Assembly: GCA_002715965.1 (NCBI GenBank) | Contig: PBAL01000092.1 | Coordinates: 1 to 64,000, forward strand | From: Verrucomicrobiales bacterium | GTDB lineage: Bacteria > Verrucomicrobiota > Verrucomicrobiia > Limisphaerales > JAYPXF01 | DNA: 64,000 bases | Direction: 5' to 3' | Shown here: one piece after another, positions 1 to 8,668 of the stretch | Layout: the number at the start of each line of letters is the position of its first letter | Numbering within the stretch: position 1 is the stretch's first letter | The notes under the pieces: model-generated | Seen by the model: the letters and a program-made list of their open reading frames with translations, nothing else | Told to the model about the DNA's origin: nothing | Databases searched by the model: none | Made by a program: the position numbers and the translations under genes

Positions 1-2048
1 GGCTGGACGCCCGCTTCATCGGTCGCAACCGCCAGCATCGCTCCGGAGTCACAATTCTGCATCACCTCGCCGCGAAAGCGCACAAGTTCCAGCGCATCCT
101 TAAGCTCGAAGACTCCAGCCAGGCAAGCGGCGACATACTCACCCAAACTGTGGCCAATCATGGCGACAGGTTTCACGCCCCAATCCAAGAGCAGTTGCGC
201 CAAGGCATACTCGACCGCAAACAAGGCCGGTTGAGCGTTCTCCGTCTTCTTCAATTCGCTCGCGTCCGCGTCGCCGTAGAGCAGTTTCTTCAGATCCAAT
301 GACGAACCGAGAATCTCGTCGCACTCGTCAATGCACTCGCGGAACCTTGCTTCGCGCTCGTAAAGCTGCCGCGTCATCCCGGGGTATTGGCTGCCCTGGC
401 CGGAAAACAAAAAGACGGGCGATCCAACAGCATCCACGACCTTGGTTTCACCCTGCTCGCGCAACTCTTCCCCGGCCTGGCAAACCACGACGCGTCGATG
501 CTTCATCGCCTGCCGTCCGACCTGGAGCGTGAAAGCCACGTCAGCCAGCGGCCGGGTTCGCTCCGTGAGATCGTCGATCAATAGTGATTGGCGATTGGTT
601 AGTGCGGATTCGGTCTTGGCCGATAACGGCAGGAGATGCCACTCGCGTTCAGTCGCTGCTTCAGCCGTCCGCTCGGGAGCCTCCTCCAACACCACATGGG
701 CGTTGGTGCCGCCCATCCCGAAGGAACTGACACCCGCCCGTCGGTGTCCCGAACCATCCACCCAGTCGCTTAACTCGGCGTTCACTTGAAACGGTCTCGC
801 CTCAAAATCGATCTGCGGATGGGCTTTGGAAAAATTCAGGCTTGGAGGAAGCTGTTTGTGCTGCAGGGACAGCACGGTCTTGATGAGACCCACGACGCCA
901 GCCGCCGCGTCGAGATGGCCGACATTGGTTTTTACTGAACCAATGCGACAGCGACTCCCGTCCTGAGCAAGGCCGTCACCAATCGCCTGATCCAACGCCA
1001 TGAACTCCACCGGGTCGCCAAGTTCAGTCGCCGTTCCGTGAGCCTCAACGTAGGAGATTGAGCCGGGTTCAATCCCCGCGCGCTTGACGGCCTGTCGGAT
1101 TGCGTCGGCCTGACCGTTCACACTGGGAGCCAGCAATCCCACCTTGTCCGACCCATCGTTGTTGATGGCCGAACCGAGAATCACCGCTCGAATATCATCA
1201 CCATCGGCAAGCGCGGCTTCCAACGGTTTCAAGACGACGATGCCGACACCGTTGCCAAAGATCGTGCCCTTGCCTTCCGCATCGAAGGCGCGACAGAGGC
1301 CGTCCGGCGAAGCAATGCCCGCCTCCTCAAACAGGTAACCTTCCGGTGTCGCTTGCCCGATCGTCACGCCACCCGCCAAGGCCATGTCGCAATCGCCATC
1401 CAGGAGACTGCGGCAGGCATTGTGAATTGCGACCAGCGAGGTCGAGCAGCCGGTTTGCACACCACAGCTCGGTCCTTTCAAATCAAGGTGATAAGACACT
1501 CGCGTCGGCATCAGCCCCATCACGTTGCTGACCACCGCCTGCACTTGGTTCACCGATTCGCGGGTCTTGCGATCGTTATGGAGATTGACCAGGTAGCTGT
1601 TCAACGCCGCACCGGCATAGACACCAATCCGACCGTCGTATTGCGACGGGTCGTAGCCCGCATTCTCCAAAGCCGTCCAAGCGCATTCCAGAAACACTCG
1701 ATGCTGCGGATCCAACACATCCGCTTCGCCCGGCGCATAGCCAAAGAAAGAGGCGTCAAAATGCGTTGGATTTTCAATGCTGGCAAAACGTCGAACGTAG
1801 TCCGACTTCTCAAATTCACTGCGCGGAACGCCCGCTTCCAGCAACTCGCCCTCCGTGAGATCACGAACGCCACAAACACCGTCGCGCAGCATCTCCCAGA
1901 ATGCCGCGACAGACTCCGCCCCCGGAAAACGCCCCGCCATACCGACGACGGCGATCCGTTGATCCTTCGGTCGCTTCAATCTCTCGATCTCGCTCCGAGC
2001 CCGGCTCAAGACCTCGAGAATGCGCTGTGATTCTTCTGTATCGCTCAC
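1..2048 (-). CDS. Type I polyketide synthase, KS-AT part (C-terminus beyond window)
   Basis: The reading frame is open from a GTG at 2048 to the window edge (about 682 codons), so the gene is incomplete. A short N-terminal helix (ILEVLSRARSEIERLK) resembles a PKS docking coil. A ketosynthase follows (about residues 30-460) with the active-site cysteine in QTGCSTSL (C201) and the two histidines in VEAHGTATELGDP (H337) and KTNVGHLDAA (H378), so condensation should be intact. An acyltransferase starts near residue 545 (FLFSGQGSQYPGM) with the serine motif GHSLGEYVAA near residue 626. A TGA lies six codons upstream of the GTG in frame, which limits the choice of start. It is last in a minus-strand operon with an aminotransferase, methyltransferase and reductase. 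Carrier and further domains must lie outside the window. The KS-AT identity is sure; the start is less so. Confidence 0.93.
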   Translation of the reverse strand, partial: MSDTEESQRILEVLSRARSEIERLKRPKDQRIAVVGMAGRFPGAESVAAFWEMLRDGVCGVRDLTEGELLEAGVPRSEFEKSDYVRRFASIENPTHFDASFFGYAPGEADVLDPQHRVFLECAWTALENAGYDPSQYDGRIGVYAGAALNSYLVNLHNDRKTRESVNQVQAVVSNVMGLMPTRVSYHLDLKGPSCGVQTGCSTSLVAIHNACRSLLDGDCDMALAGGVTIGQATPEGYLFEEAGIASPDGLCRAFDAEGKGTIFGNGVGIVVLKPLEAALADGDDIRAVILGSAINNDGSDKVGLLAPSVNGQADAIRQAVKRAGIEPGSISYVEAHGTATELGDPVEFMALDQAIGDGLAQDGSRCRIGSVKTNVGHLDAAAGVVGLIKTVLSLQHKQLPPSLNFSKAHPQIDFEARPFQVNAELSDWVDGSGHRRAGVSSFGMGGTNAHVVLEEAPERTAEAATEREWHLLPLSAKTESALTNRQSLLIDDLTERTRPLADVAFTLQVGRQAMKHRRVVVCQAGEELREQGETKVVDAVGSPVFLFSGQGSQYPGMTRQLYEREARFRECIDECDEILGSSLDLKKLLYGDADASELKKTENAQPALFAVEYALAQLLLDWGVKPVAMIGHSLGEYVAACLAGVFELKDALELVRFRGEVMQNCDSGAMLAVATDEAGVQ

Positions 2049-2313
2049 TGTTGAGAATGAGTCTCAAGTGGGCAGTGTGGTTTGGATCACCGAACTCTAT
2101 CAAGAACCTTCTCCGTTTCTGGATCCACCAATGGACACTTATTCACAGGAATCTACTCCAAACCCGTTTTCCGGAGTACCAAGGTGAGATTTCTTCCTGC
2201 TGCAACGACCTCTCGTTCCCCAAGCTCAGCGTAGCATGGAAGGAGCGAACCAGAACCAATAACGACAATGTGGTTCGGTTTTGCCAGCACCTGAACCGAC
2301 TCGATGAGATGAT

Positions 2314-2682
2314 TTAGAAATTGAAGGCGCATCTCGGCTCAGCCTTTCGGCGCTCTTCGCGACTCAATACTCCAGCAAACGGAGAAAAATCCAAGAGCCT
2401 TTCCATGTCTTGATCCGGCTCTCGCAACATCGCGATCAACTCCTCCAACGCTCACGATGACGCTTGCGCCGCGACGAGCAATGACTGCCACTGTTTCAAG
2501 CGATGGGGGGCGGTGTGTCCGTTGGCAGGCCACCTTTGAATATTCTGCAAGGGCACGCTCAACAACGCCGGATCGGCTTCGATTTTGTCAGCGACTCTTT
2601 CGTGCAGTTTCTTCACGACTTTCCATCGTGTAGCTTGGCTAGGGATCAGACGCCAGCTTTGGCATCCGAACCGAACACCCAT
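2314..2682 (-). pseudogene. Decayed small gene with one in-frame stop, between aminotransferase and PKS
   Basis: In one minus-strand frame the sequence reads KKLHERVADKIEADPALL, later FSPFAGVLSREER, and ends in TAA at 2314-2316. From memory this matches a widespread small-protein family (about 100-130 residues, often near toxin-antitoxin-like genes) with a leading helix of LHxxVAxKLxxxPxLL type and a closing SPFAGVLSxEER block. A TGA at about 2449-2451 interrupts the frame in the middle while both halves stay recognisable, so I call it a recent pseudogene. The only ATG (2682) lies inside the end of the aminotransferase gene; the family-like part begins near 2625. The function of the family is not known to me. 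Confidence 0.55.
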
Positions 2683-4109
2683 TTCAATCCATCACTGAAA
2701 GTCTCGACAACCTGATCGATGTCTTGGTCGGAATGAGCGGTGGTCAGGAAGCCGCCACGATCACCGCCGCGCAGGTGGATTCCGTGGTGCAAAAGGTAGT
2801 AGGAAAGCAGATTGACGTTCTGGGGATTGATGCGGCTTTGGCGCATCGCGATGGAAAAGAAGGAACCGAAGTGGGTGAACTGGACCGGGATGGACGCTGC
2901 CTTCGTGCCTTGGTTCAGGCGTTCCACCATTATCGCGGTTTTCCGGGTGAGTTCTTCCTGCAGCAACGGGCCGGCCTCCAGCATGTGCGACAGCGCGGCG
3001 TGTGCTGCAGCGAGAGAGAGCGGATGCTTGCAGAAGGTGCCGGCGAAGAAGACGGACTTGTTGGCTGATTGCGGGCGCGGTTGCAGGAAGTCCATGAATT
3101 CGTGCTTTCCCGCGATGACCGAAAGCGGCAGTCCCCCGCCGACCACCTTGCTGTAAGTGGCCAAGTCGGCTCGTACTTCAAACAACGCCTGGGCGCCGCC
3201 CGGATGTGAGCGAAAGCCGGTGACCATTTCGTCGAAGATCAGGGCGATGCCTGCAGCCTGTGTCACTTCACGAAGTGATTGGAGAAACTCCCTCGGCTGC
3301 AGTTCAGGACGGCGGCTTTGTACCGGCTCCACCAACACCGCGGCTAGCTTTCCGCTCATTGACTTGATCGCGTGAAGGGAATTGGGATCGCCGTAATTCA
3401 GAACCACGACCTCGGAGGTCAACGATTTCGGAATGCCCACCGAAGCCGGGGCGGATCGCTTCACTTGGAAACGTCTCAGCAGCGCACTCATCGGAGCGAA
3501 CCAAGCCCTATCCGCAACGCGATTCAAGATCTTGCGCCGCGCGTATTCGGCCAAGGATGCGCGCATCAAGACCGTGTCGGCGTGACCGTGGTACGAATCG
3601 GCAAAGACCGCGATCTTGCTGCGCCCGGTTTTCGCCCGAGCCACGCGAATGGCTGCCATGATTGCCTCCGTGCCGGTGTTGCTGAAACAGACCCGCGGCA
3701 TGCCGGTTAGCTGGGTCACTTGCTCCGCCACCTTCCCGGCGAGTTTGGTCTGCGCACCGATTGGGAATCCTTTTGCCAACTGACGTTCCAGGGCTTCCCG
3801 CACGAAGTCAGGGTTATGGCCGAAAAGGTTTGCGCCGAGTCCCTGCAGGATGTCCACGAACTCATTCCCGTCGACATCCCAAATCCTTGATCCACTCGCA
3901 CGCTCAACCACGATGGGATAGCTCAGGGCCTTCATCGACGACGTTGCGCCAATCGCAATGGAACTCTTGTCGGCGTGATGTTCCTGATGCCGCTCCGCAT
4001 ATTCCTTCGATCCAAGCGTCCGCTTCTGATACGCGGCAACCAGCTCCTCAATCTCCTCCGAACGAGGAGACTCCTGGGCTTCATCCGAGTTTTGGTTGGC
4101 TGTCGTCAT
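2646..4109 (-). CDS. PKS-type class III aminotransferase (glutamate-1-semialdehyde aminotransferase-like)
   Basis: A PLP-dependent fold-type I class III aminotransferase of 487 residues. Visible motifs are the substrate/PLP segment CFSNTGTEAIMAAIR, SYHGHADTVL, the cofactor aspartate in LIFDEMVTGFR and the Schiff-base lysine in YSKVVGGGLPL. The block LAGKVAEQVTQLTGMPRV is typical of aminotransferase domains embedded in hybrid PKS-NRPS enzymes, but here the enzyme stands alone. I chose the ATG at 4109 because it overlaps the methyltransferase stop by four bases (ATGA); an upstream ATG at 4127 is also possible. It probably puts an amine on a beta-keto thioester or on the aldehyde released by the neighbouring reductase; myxochelin B biosynthesis (MxcG reductase, MxcL aminotransferase) is a precedent for the second. 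The role is inferred from context. Confidence 0.9.
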   Translation of the reverse strand: MTTANQNSDEAQESPRSEEIEELVAAYQKRTLGSKEYAERHQEHHADKSSIAIGATSSMKALSYPIVVERASGSRIWDVDGNEFVDILQGLGANLFGHNPDFVREALERQLAKGFPIGAQTKLAGKVAEQVTQLTGMPRVCFSNTGTEAIMAAIRVARAKTGRSKIAVFADSYHGHADTVLMRASLAEYARRKILNRVADRAWFAPMSALLRRFQVKRSAPASVGIPKSLTSEVVVLNYGDPNSLHAIKSMSGKLAAVLVEPVQSRRPELQPREFLQSLREVTQAAGIALIFDEMVTGFRSHPGGAQALFEVRADLATYSKVVGGGLPLSVIAGKHEFMDFLQPRPQSANKSVFFAGTFCKHPLSLAAAHAALSHMLEAGPLLQEELTRKTAIMVERLNQGTKAASIPVQFTHFGSFFSIAMRQSRINPQNVNLLSYYLLHHGIHLRGGDRGGFLTTAHSDQDIDQVVETFSDGLKWVFGSDAKAGV

Positions 4110-4975
4110 GCCGGAGATTTCGAACAAATGAAATGAGCGGAGTGGTTGTCGTCCACCTCGGCATCGCCTTCCACCGTCTGCATTTCAATCTTGTGAAAGC
4201 CTGCCCGTTCCAGAGCCTTTCGCACAGCATCCAAATCATGGCCCACCACCGGGAAGTCGATTTCCCGATGATCCCATCCCGGTTCGCACCAGCCAAAGCG
4301 ACGAATCACAGCCAGCCGCAGACCGATGAAACGCGGCTTGCTCAACAAACGGTAGACCGGCGACTTGAAGCAGCTGAAGAACCGGCCCAATAATGAGGTC
4401 TTCTCCGGCCGCGTGAACATTCTCACCCGAAACACGCCCTTCTTCTGCTCGGCATCATAACGAGGCGTCACCATATAGGCCCAACGATCCGCGATCTCTC
4501 CCTCCAGTGGGCGCCCCCGCCACCACTTGGCCAACTGCCCCGGATGATTGAGGTCAAAGGTAAAAAAGCCATCCGACTTGAGCGAGCGGCAGACGCTGCT
4601 AAAGACCTTTTCCAAGTCGTCAATCGTCGGGATGTGATTCAACGAGGCGCTCGTTGAAAATGCGGCGTCGAAACGGTTCTCCTCGGAATACGTCCGGGCG
4701 TCTTCCAAAACGTACTCTGCGCCCGGGGCATTAATCCGGGCGCGCGTTAGCATCTCTTCGGAACCATCCAAACCCGTGACCTTGAATCCCCGCTCCAATA
4801 ACGGTCGAATCAGTTCTCCAGTTCCGCAGCAAAGGTCCAACATTTCGGCACCGGCTTTAACGCGCGGCAGAACGATCCGCTCCAGCACGGCAAGCTGTTC
4901 CTTCGCATACTGCGGCCCCATCGTCTCATCGTAGAGCCACGCCCACCCGTCGTATTGATCGAAGCGCTCACTCAT
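4106..4975 (-). CDS. SAM-dependent class I methyltransferase of the biosynthetic operon
   Basis: A 289-residue protein with a Rossmann-type methyltransferase core. Motif I is MLDLCCGTGELIRPLL (about residues 45-60), followed by VTGLDGSEEML, which holds the acidic residue that binds the SAM ribose, and a motif IV-like FDAAFSTSASLNHI. The C-terminal third (about 140-289) is a family-specific cap that includes EKTSLLGRFFSCF. The start overlaps the reductase stop by eight bases and the stop overlaps the aminotransferase start by four, so the three are probably translationally coupled. The likely role is O- or N-methylation of the polyketide or peptide product. The substrate cannot be read from sequence. 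Confidence 0.88.
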   Translation of the reverse strand: MSERFDQYDGWAWLYDETMGPQYAKEQLAVLERIVLPRVKAGAEMLDLCCGTGELIRPLLERGFKVTGLDGSEEMLTRARINAPGAEYVLEDARTYSEENRFDAAFSTSASLNHIPTIDDLEKVFSSVCRSLKSDGFFTFDLNHPGQLAKWWRGRPLEGEIADRWAYMVTPRYDAEQKKGVFRVRMFTRPEKTSLLGRFFSCFKSPVYRLLSKPRFIGLRLAVIRRFGWCEPGWDHREIDFPVVGHDLDAVRKALERAGFHKIEMQTVEGDAEVDDNHSAHFICSKSPA

Positions 4976-6299
4976 TCCGCATCGCTTTTAGGTATGTCGC
5001 GAACAACTCGGCATTCAATTCCGGCAATCCTAACGGCGCATCTCGCAGCGCTGCGTCCGTCACGGAGGTGTCATAGGGAATCGGCGGCCGCTCTCCCTCC
5101 GCCGGAACCGGCGCACCAGCGCGGGAGGAAAACAATCCGACCAAGGGGTACAGCGCATGTCCGGTGTCACCACTGCGGGCAATTTCCGACAGATGCTGAA
5201 ACCATTCGTCGTAGGGAACGCGTTGGATCTGCAGACCCGCGTTCTGGCAGGCCTCGAACAACAATTCCGACGAAGCTGAATTTGGATGTAGAAGATGATA
5301 CCGGCGCAATTCACTCGTGGCGCTGCCATTCAAAGCCAACCAGACAATCGCCTTCGCCGCATAATCCACCGGCAGCAAGTCCAGCGGCATTTCCCCATCC
5401 GGAGCCATCCCGGATTGCAGATATCCCTGCATCAAGCGATACAGGAAATCGTTCTCGTTGAACGCCCCGGTCACACTGTCCCCCGAGATTGGTCCCGGCC
5501 GATAAACCGTCACGGGCAATCCTCGCTCAGCCGCCTGCGCCACCAATCGTTCCGCCACCCACTTCGACAAGTTGTATCCCCCCCGAGGAGCCGGGACCTC
5601 TTCAATCGCATCCGTCTCCAAAAAGCGCTCATCACCCCCAGCCGTCACTGGCGGCAACACACTCAAGGAAGAGACAAAGTGCAGCGGGATCGAACGGCGG
5701 CACGCCATCTCGATCACCCGGCGCGTCCCAAAAACGTTCGCCGCGCGCAACGACGCATATGGCAACCCATGATGCACATGAGCCCCGTTGTGCAGAATCA
5801 AGTCCACGTCCTCCGACAACACCAGTCCGTCGTCCGACAAGTCACCAAGAACAATTGAAACCCGCGACGCTGGCGATTTCGGTAATCGAGCCCGAGCCGC
5901 GTCTTCGTTATCCGCCCGCACTAGGCAACTCACTTGCGCATCGGTCTGCCGCAGCAGCTCCTTCAACAAGTAGCCACCGAGAAAACCCGTAGCGCCCGTC
6001 AACAGGATTCGGGAGGAAGTTCCCGTCGTCGCCGGGCCGTCAGGCTGAATTGAATCCGACAACACCACATCTTCCGCCCATTCCTCAACCTCTTCCCCCC
6101 GCTGCCCGGATCGCAACAAAGCCACAATCTCCTCCTTATGCGCCCGCAATTGGTCCTGCAACTCCGCCGAAACCGCTCCCTTCGGCGCATCACATCGCAA
6201 CCGACCCTCATCCAACCACAGCCGTACCTCGCGCTGCTTCAACTCCGCCAACAACGCTGAAAGTCGTTGATTTTGAATTTCGACCGGAGGCTCGTTCAC
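4968..6299 (-). CDS. TubC-type docking domain fused to a thioester reductase domain
   Basis: A 443-residue protein. Residues about 10-65 (RLSALLAELKQREVRLWLDE, later LRAHKEEIVALLR) look like a TubC N-terminal docking domain, usually found at the head of NRPS modules to recruit an upstream carrier protein. Residues about 95-443 form an extended short-chain dehydrogenase of the thioester-reductase type: nucleotide motif LLTGATGFLGGYLLKELL, catalytic YNLSKWVAE (YxxxK), then VYRPGPISGD. Such domains release a carrier-bound chain as an aldehyde or alcohol using NADPH. The unusual feature is the lack of any carrier or condensation domain between docking and reductase modules. It is first in the operon, with about 600 noncoding bases upstream. 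The domain calls are from motif memory; the reductase part is certain. Confidence 0.9.
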   Translation of the reverse strand: MNEPPVEIQNQRLSALLAELKQREVRLWLDEGRLRCDAPKGAVSAELQDQLRAHKEEIVALLRSGQRGEEVEEWAEDVVLSDSIQPDGPATTGTSSRILLTGATGFLGGYLLKELLRQTDAQVSCLVRADNEDAARARLPKSPASRVSIVLGDLSDDGLVLSEDVDLILHNGAHVHHGLPYASLRAANVFGTRRVIEMACRRSIPLHFVSSLSVLPPVTAGGDERFLETDAIEEVPAPRGGYNLSKWVAERLVAQAAERGLPVTVYRPGPISGDSVTGAFNENDFLYRLMQGYLQSGMAPDGEMPLDLLPVDYAAKAIVWLALNGSATSELRRYHLLHPNSASSELLFEACQNAGLQIQRVPYDEWFQHLSEIARSGDTGHALYPLVGLFSSRAGAPVPAEGERPPIPYDTSVTDAALRDAPLGLPELNAELFATYLKAMRNE

Positions 6300-6905
6300 A
6301 GGAATTGGAGCCTATGCAATCCAATCTCTACGAATCAACCACGAGAAATCTAAAATGGCCTCACCTGTCACGACTGCGGTCAGCGTTTTATCTTGTGCCC
6401 AACTTCGAGGTTCATCCTTGTCATCGCCCCAAGATGACCAATCAAGCCGGCTCTAACCGGCAGCATTGCAATCATGAGTTCGAAATGAATCGCGGAAGTT
6501 GCAACGCCACACACGATCGAAAACCCGACTGAAAACAACTGTTTCGAATCAATTTCACGCAATCGGCTGCTCCCTCCATGAATCTGCAGCGATAAGGGGT
6601 GTCATTGCGGAAAAACGGAATGTTTATGTTTTGAATCTGACGATGATTGAAACGACCAACGTCCTGAAATCGCCTTGCTGGATCGGGAATTCTCAAGAAA
6701 CGAACCGAGCAGTAACTAATCAAGCAAGTTAGACGAACTGAAAGAACCGAACCAATCCATGACGTCGATTTGACCGGGGCAATTCTCGCATCGGTTTTGG
6801 CAGAAGTTGAGGAGTCAGATTCAGTCTTGCGGCCGTTTTCTCGTCACTTGTGATCTGGCCGTTGAACTGGCTCCACTCCATCGACTCAGCTAGACTCCGC
6901 CTCAG
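6300..6905. other. Intergenic region upstream of the biosynthetic operon
   Basis: No convincing gene is seen on either strand. The stretch is visibly richer in A and T than the flanking genes and must hold the promoter of the minus-strand reductase-methyltransferase-aminotransferase operon, but I could not pick out a specific promoter or operator. Confidence 0.5.
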
Positions 6906-7399
6906 ACGAAACTCATCATTGCTCTTGGACTGTTGTTTTGTGTGGACTTGGCTGCCGCCACACTCAAGCTGAATGCCTGCAGTCAGGCCATTCCGACGGC
7001 GGCTGCGATTGCGAGCCGCAATGCAAGGGCCGCAAAGCCTGGTCTCGCCAAATCGCAGCGATTGATATCAAGCCGGGCGACGCGATCACGGACAGTGCCG
7101 AGCCCTACAACCTGATGAAACAACGCGGCATCAAGAATGTAATTGCGATGGGCGTGCACATGAACATGTGCGTGTTAGGCCGTCCCTTCTCGATCCGGCA
7201 GATGGTCTACCAAGGCCAGAACGTCGTCCTGATGCGTGACCTGTGCGACACCATGTACAACTCCCGCATGAGTCCCTACGTCAGTCACTTCGACGGCATC
7301 CGGCTCGTTACCCAGCACATCGAGCGATACTGGTGCCCCACCATCACCAGCGCCGATTTTACCGGCAAACCGGAGTTCAAGTTTCGCAATGACAATTAA
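6906..7399 (+). pseudogene. Decayed isochorismatase-family (cysteine hydrolase) gene with internal deletion
   Basis: The C-terminal half of an isochorismatase-like hydrolase is well preserved: IKNVIAMGVHMNMCVLGRPF carries the nucleophile-type cysteine region, and HIERYWCPTITSADFTG closes the protein. Upstream a secretion leader is readable (KLIIALGLLFCVDLAAATLK), but it is in a different frame, directly joined to GGCDCEPQCKGRKAW, which normally lies far downstream in the family. The catalytic aspartate region of the N-terminal half is therefore deleted and the junction is out of frame. The codon before KLII is ACG where ATG would be expected. Full-length relatives in planctomycetes and verrucomicrobia are about 300 residues with a leader. 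It is unlikely to make an active enzyme. Confidence 0.75.
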
Positions 7400-7824
7400 G
7401 AGAATTCCTTCGGCTTTTCATTGCCGGCCTGATTCCAAACCTTGGCGCAGGTGGGTCGACCTTCAAGTCCCACCTGTTCGAAAACGGCACGCTCATTCAC
7501 GGGGATGAATTCGATGGATATTTCAGCCGCAAATGACGTCAGCCTCAGACGAAATCCTGGGAGGTGAAGGATGGCGTCCGTGAATCAGTCGTTCGATTGC
7601 TTCGATAGCCGGATCAGGGAGAATTTGGGCGGAATCGAAACGCAAACAGGTCGGTGTTCTGGATTTCGAATTTCAGGCGCACGCTTCCTGCTGGCCAGGG
7701 AACTCACATCTGTGCCGGAATTTCGGCGGACGATGTGTTTGTGAGGGTGGAAGGTCATATCTCCTGGACCGCGGATTTGCTTCCTTTACCGACGTGATTT
7801 GTGGAAGCTCTGCCGCACAAATTC
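7400..7824. other. Gene-free stretch with a possible minus-strand gene remnant
   Basis: No intact gene is present. On the minus strand, about 7615-7690, one frame reads SVRLKFEIQNTDLFAFRF and then soon stops; just upstream a neighbouring frame reads NSGTDVSSLA. Together they resemble the common C-terminal signature of secreted glycoside-hydrolase-like proteins of this phylum group (xxGSDVSxLAGKPVRLRFxMKDADLYxFxF), broken by a frameshift. This is a weak, memory-based call. The region follows one pseudogene and looks like decaying DNA. Confidence 0.3.
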
Positions 7825-8661
7825 ATGAGCAAGGAAATCGCGCTTCTGATGGACATCGACGGCACGCTGACGCCTCCGCGCCAGCCGTTGCTGGTTGAGA
7901 TGGCCGACGCCCTCAAACGACTGAACATCCCCTTCAACGTTGCTGCCGGCAGCGATCGTCCGTTGGTCGAACCGCAGTTCTTGCAGCCCTTGTGGGACTT
8001 CGGTTATCGGCGGAAGTTCGAGGCCTTTGTGGACAATGGTGCGACACAATTGAGTTGCGATTTCACCGAGGAATACAAGGTCGAGGAAGTTTTCAAGTTC
8101 AGCTTTGCCGATCATCTTGGCGCGGAAGACAACAATCTCTTGCTCGATTCGCTTGAGGAACTTGATGGGATCGAAGAATTCAAGCTGGCCGACAATCTCA
8201 AGGTCATTGGCAATCGCCTGACCGATCGTGGTTCGATGATCAACTATGCGCCCATCGGCCGCACGAAGGTCATTACCGATGAAGCCCTCCAGAATCGGAA
8301 CGACTTCGTGTCCTTCGACAAGTCGACAGGTTATCGGAAGAAGATCATGGAGTTCCTGGTCGGCAAATTGGCCAGGGTGATGGAAGAGAAAGGGTTGAAC
8401 ATCCTCTACGGGGGCGAGACCAGCTTTGACATCAATATTCGCGGTAAGGACAAGACCTTGCCGGTGATGAAATTCCTTGAGGGCGATTACAAGAAGGTCG
8501 CATTCATGGGTGACGCGCTGTTTGATGGAGGCAATGATTCCGTCGTGCAGGATTTGGTGGATAACTGGGATCCGAACGAGACCTGTCCCGTTGAGGCGAT
8601 CCCAGTGAAAAGTTGGGAACACTCCATCGAGGTCTTTGGCGAGCGCGGTTGGCTCGGCTGA
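7825..8661 (+). CDS. Phosphomannomutase of the eukaryotic (HAD) type
   Basis: A cytoplasmic enzyme converting mannose-6-phosphate to mannose-1-phosphate for GDP-mannose synthesis. The 278-residue product begins with the HAD nucleophile motif LLMDIDGTLTPPRQPL (DxDGTLT), characteristic of eukaryotic-type PMM. VAAGSDRP, FVDNGA, GRSM-like and GGETSFDI segments follow, and the late acidic motif is VAFMGDALFDGGND. The ATG at 7825 is preferred; a GTG at 7801 in frame would add eight residues and neither has a strong ribosome binding site. The gene stands alone, ending eight bases from a convergent gene. Most bacteria use the unrelated ManB type, so the gene may have been acquired. A different HAD phosphatase or sugar mutase role is possible. 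Confidence 0.85.
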   Translation: MSKEIALLMDIDGTLTPPRQPLLVEMADALKRLNIPFNVAAGSDRPLVEPQFLQPLWDFGYRRKFEAFVDNGATQLSCDFTEEYKVEEVFKFSFADHLGAEDNNLLLDSLEELDGIEEFKLADNLKVIGNRLTDRGSMINYAPIGRTKVITDEALQNRNDFVSFDKSTGYRKKIMEFLVGKLARVMEEKGLNILYGGETSFDINIRGKDKTLPVMKFLEGDYKKVAFMGDALFDGGNDSVVQDLVDNWDPNETCPVEAIPVKSWEHSIEVFGERGWLG

Positions 8662-8668
8662 CCGTTGA

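Noticed and set aside
4110-4127. Upstream ATG (4127) as aminotransferase start
   Set aside because: It would overlap the methyltransferase by 22 bases; the ATG at 4109 gives the standard ATGA overlap and loses only six residues.
6380-6562. 60-codon minus frame in the gap upstream of the reductase operon
   Set aside because: It has some hydrophobic residues but starts at TTG, lacks a family match and lies in AT-richer, noncoding-looking DNA.
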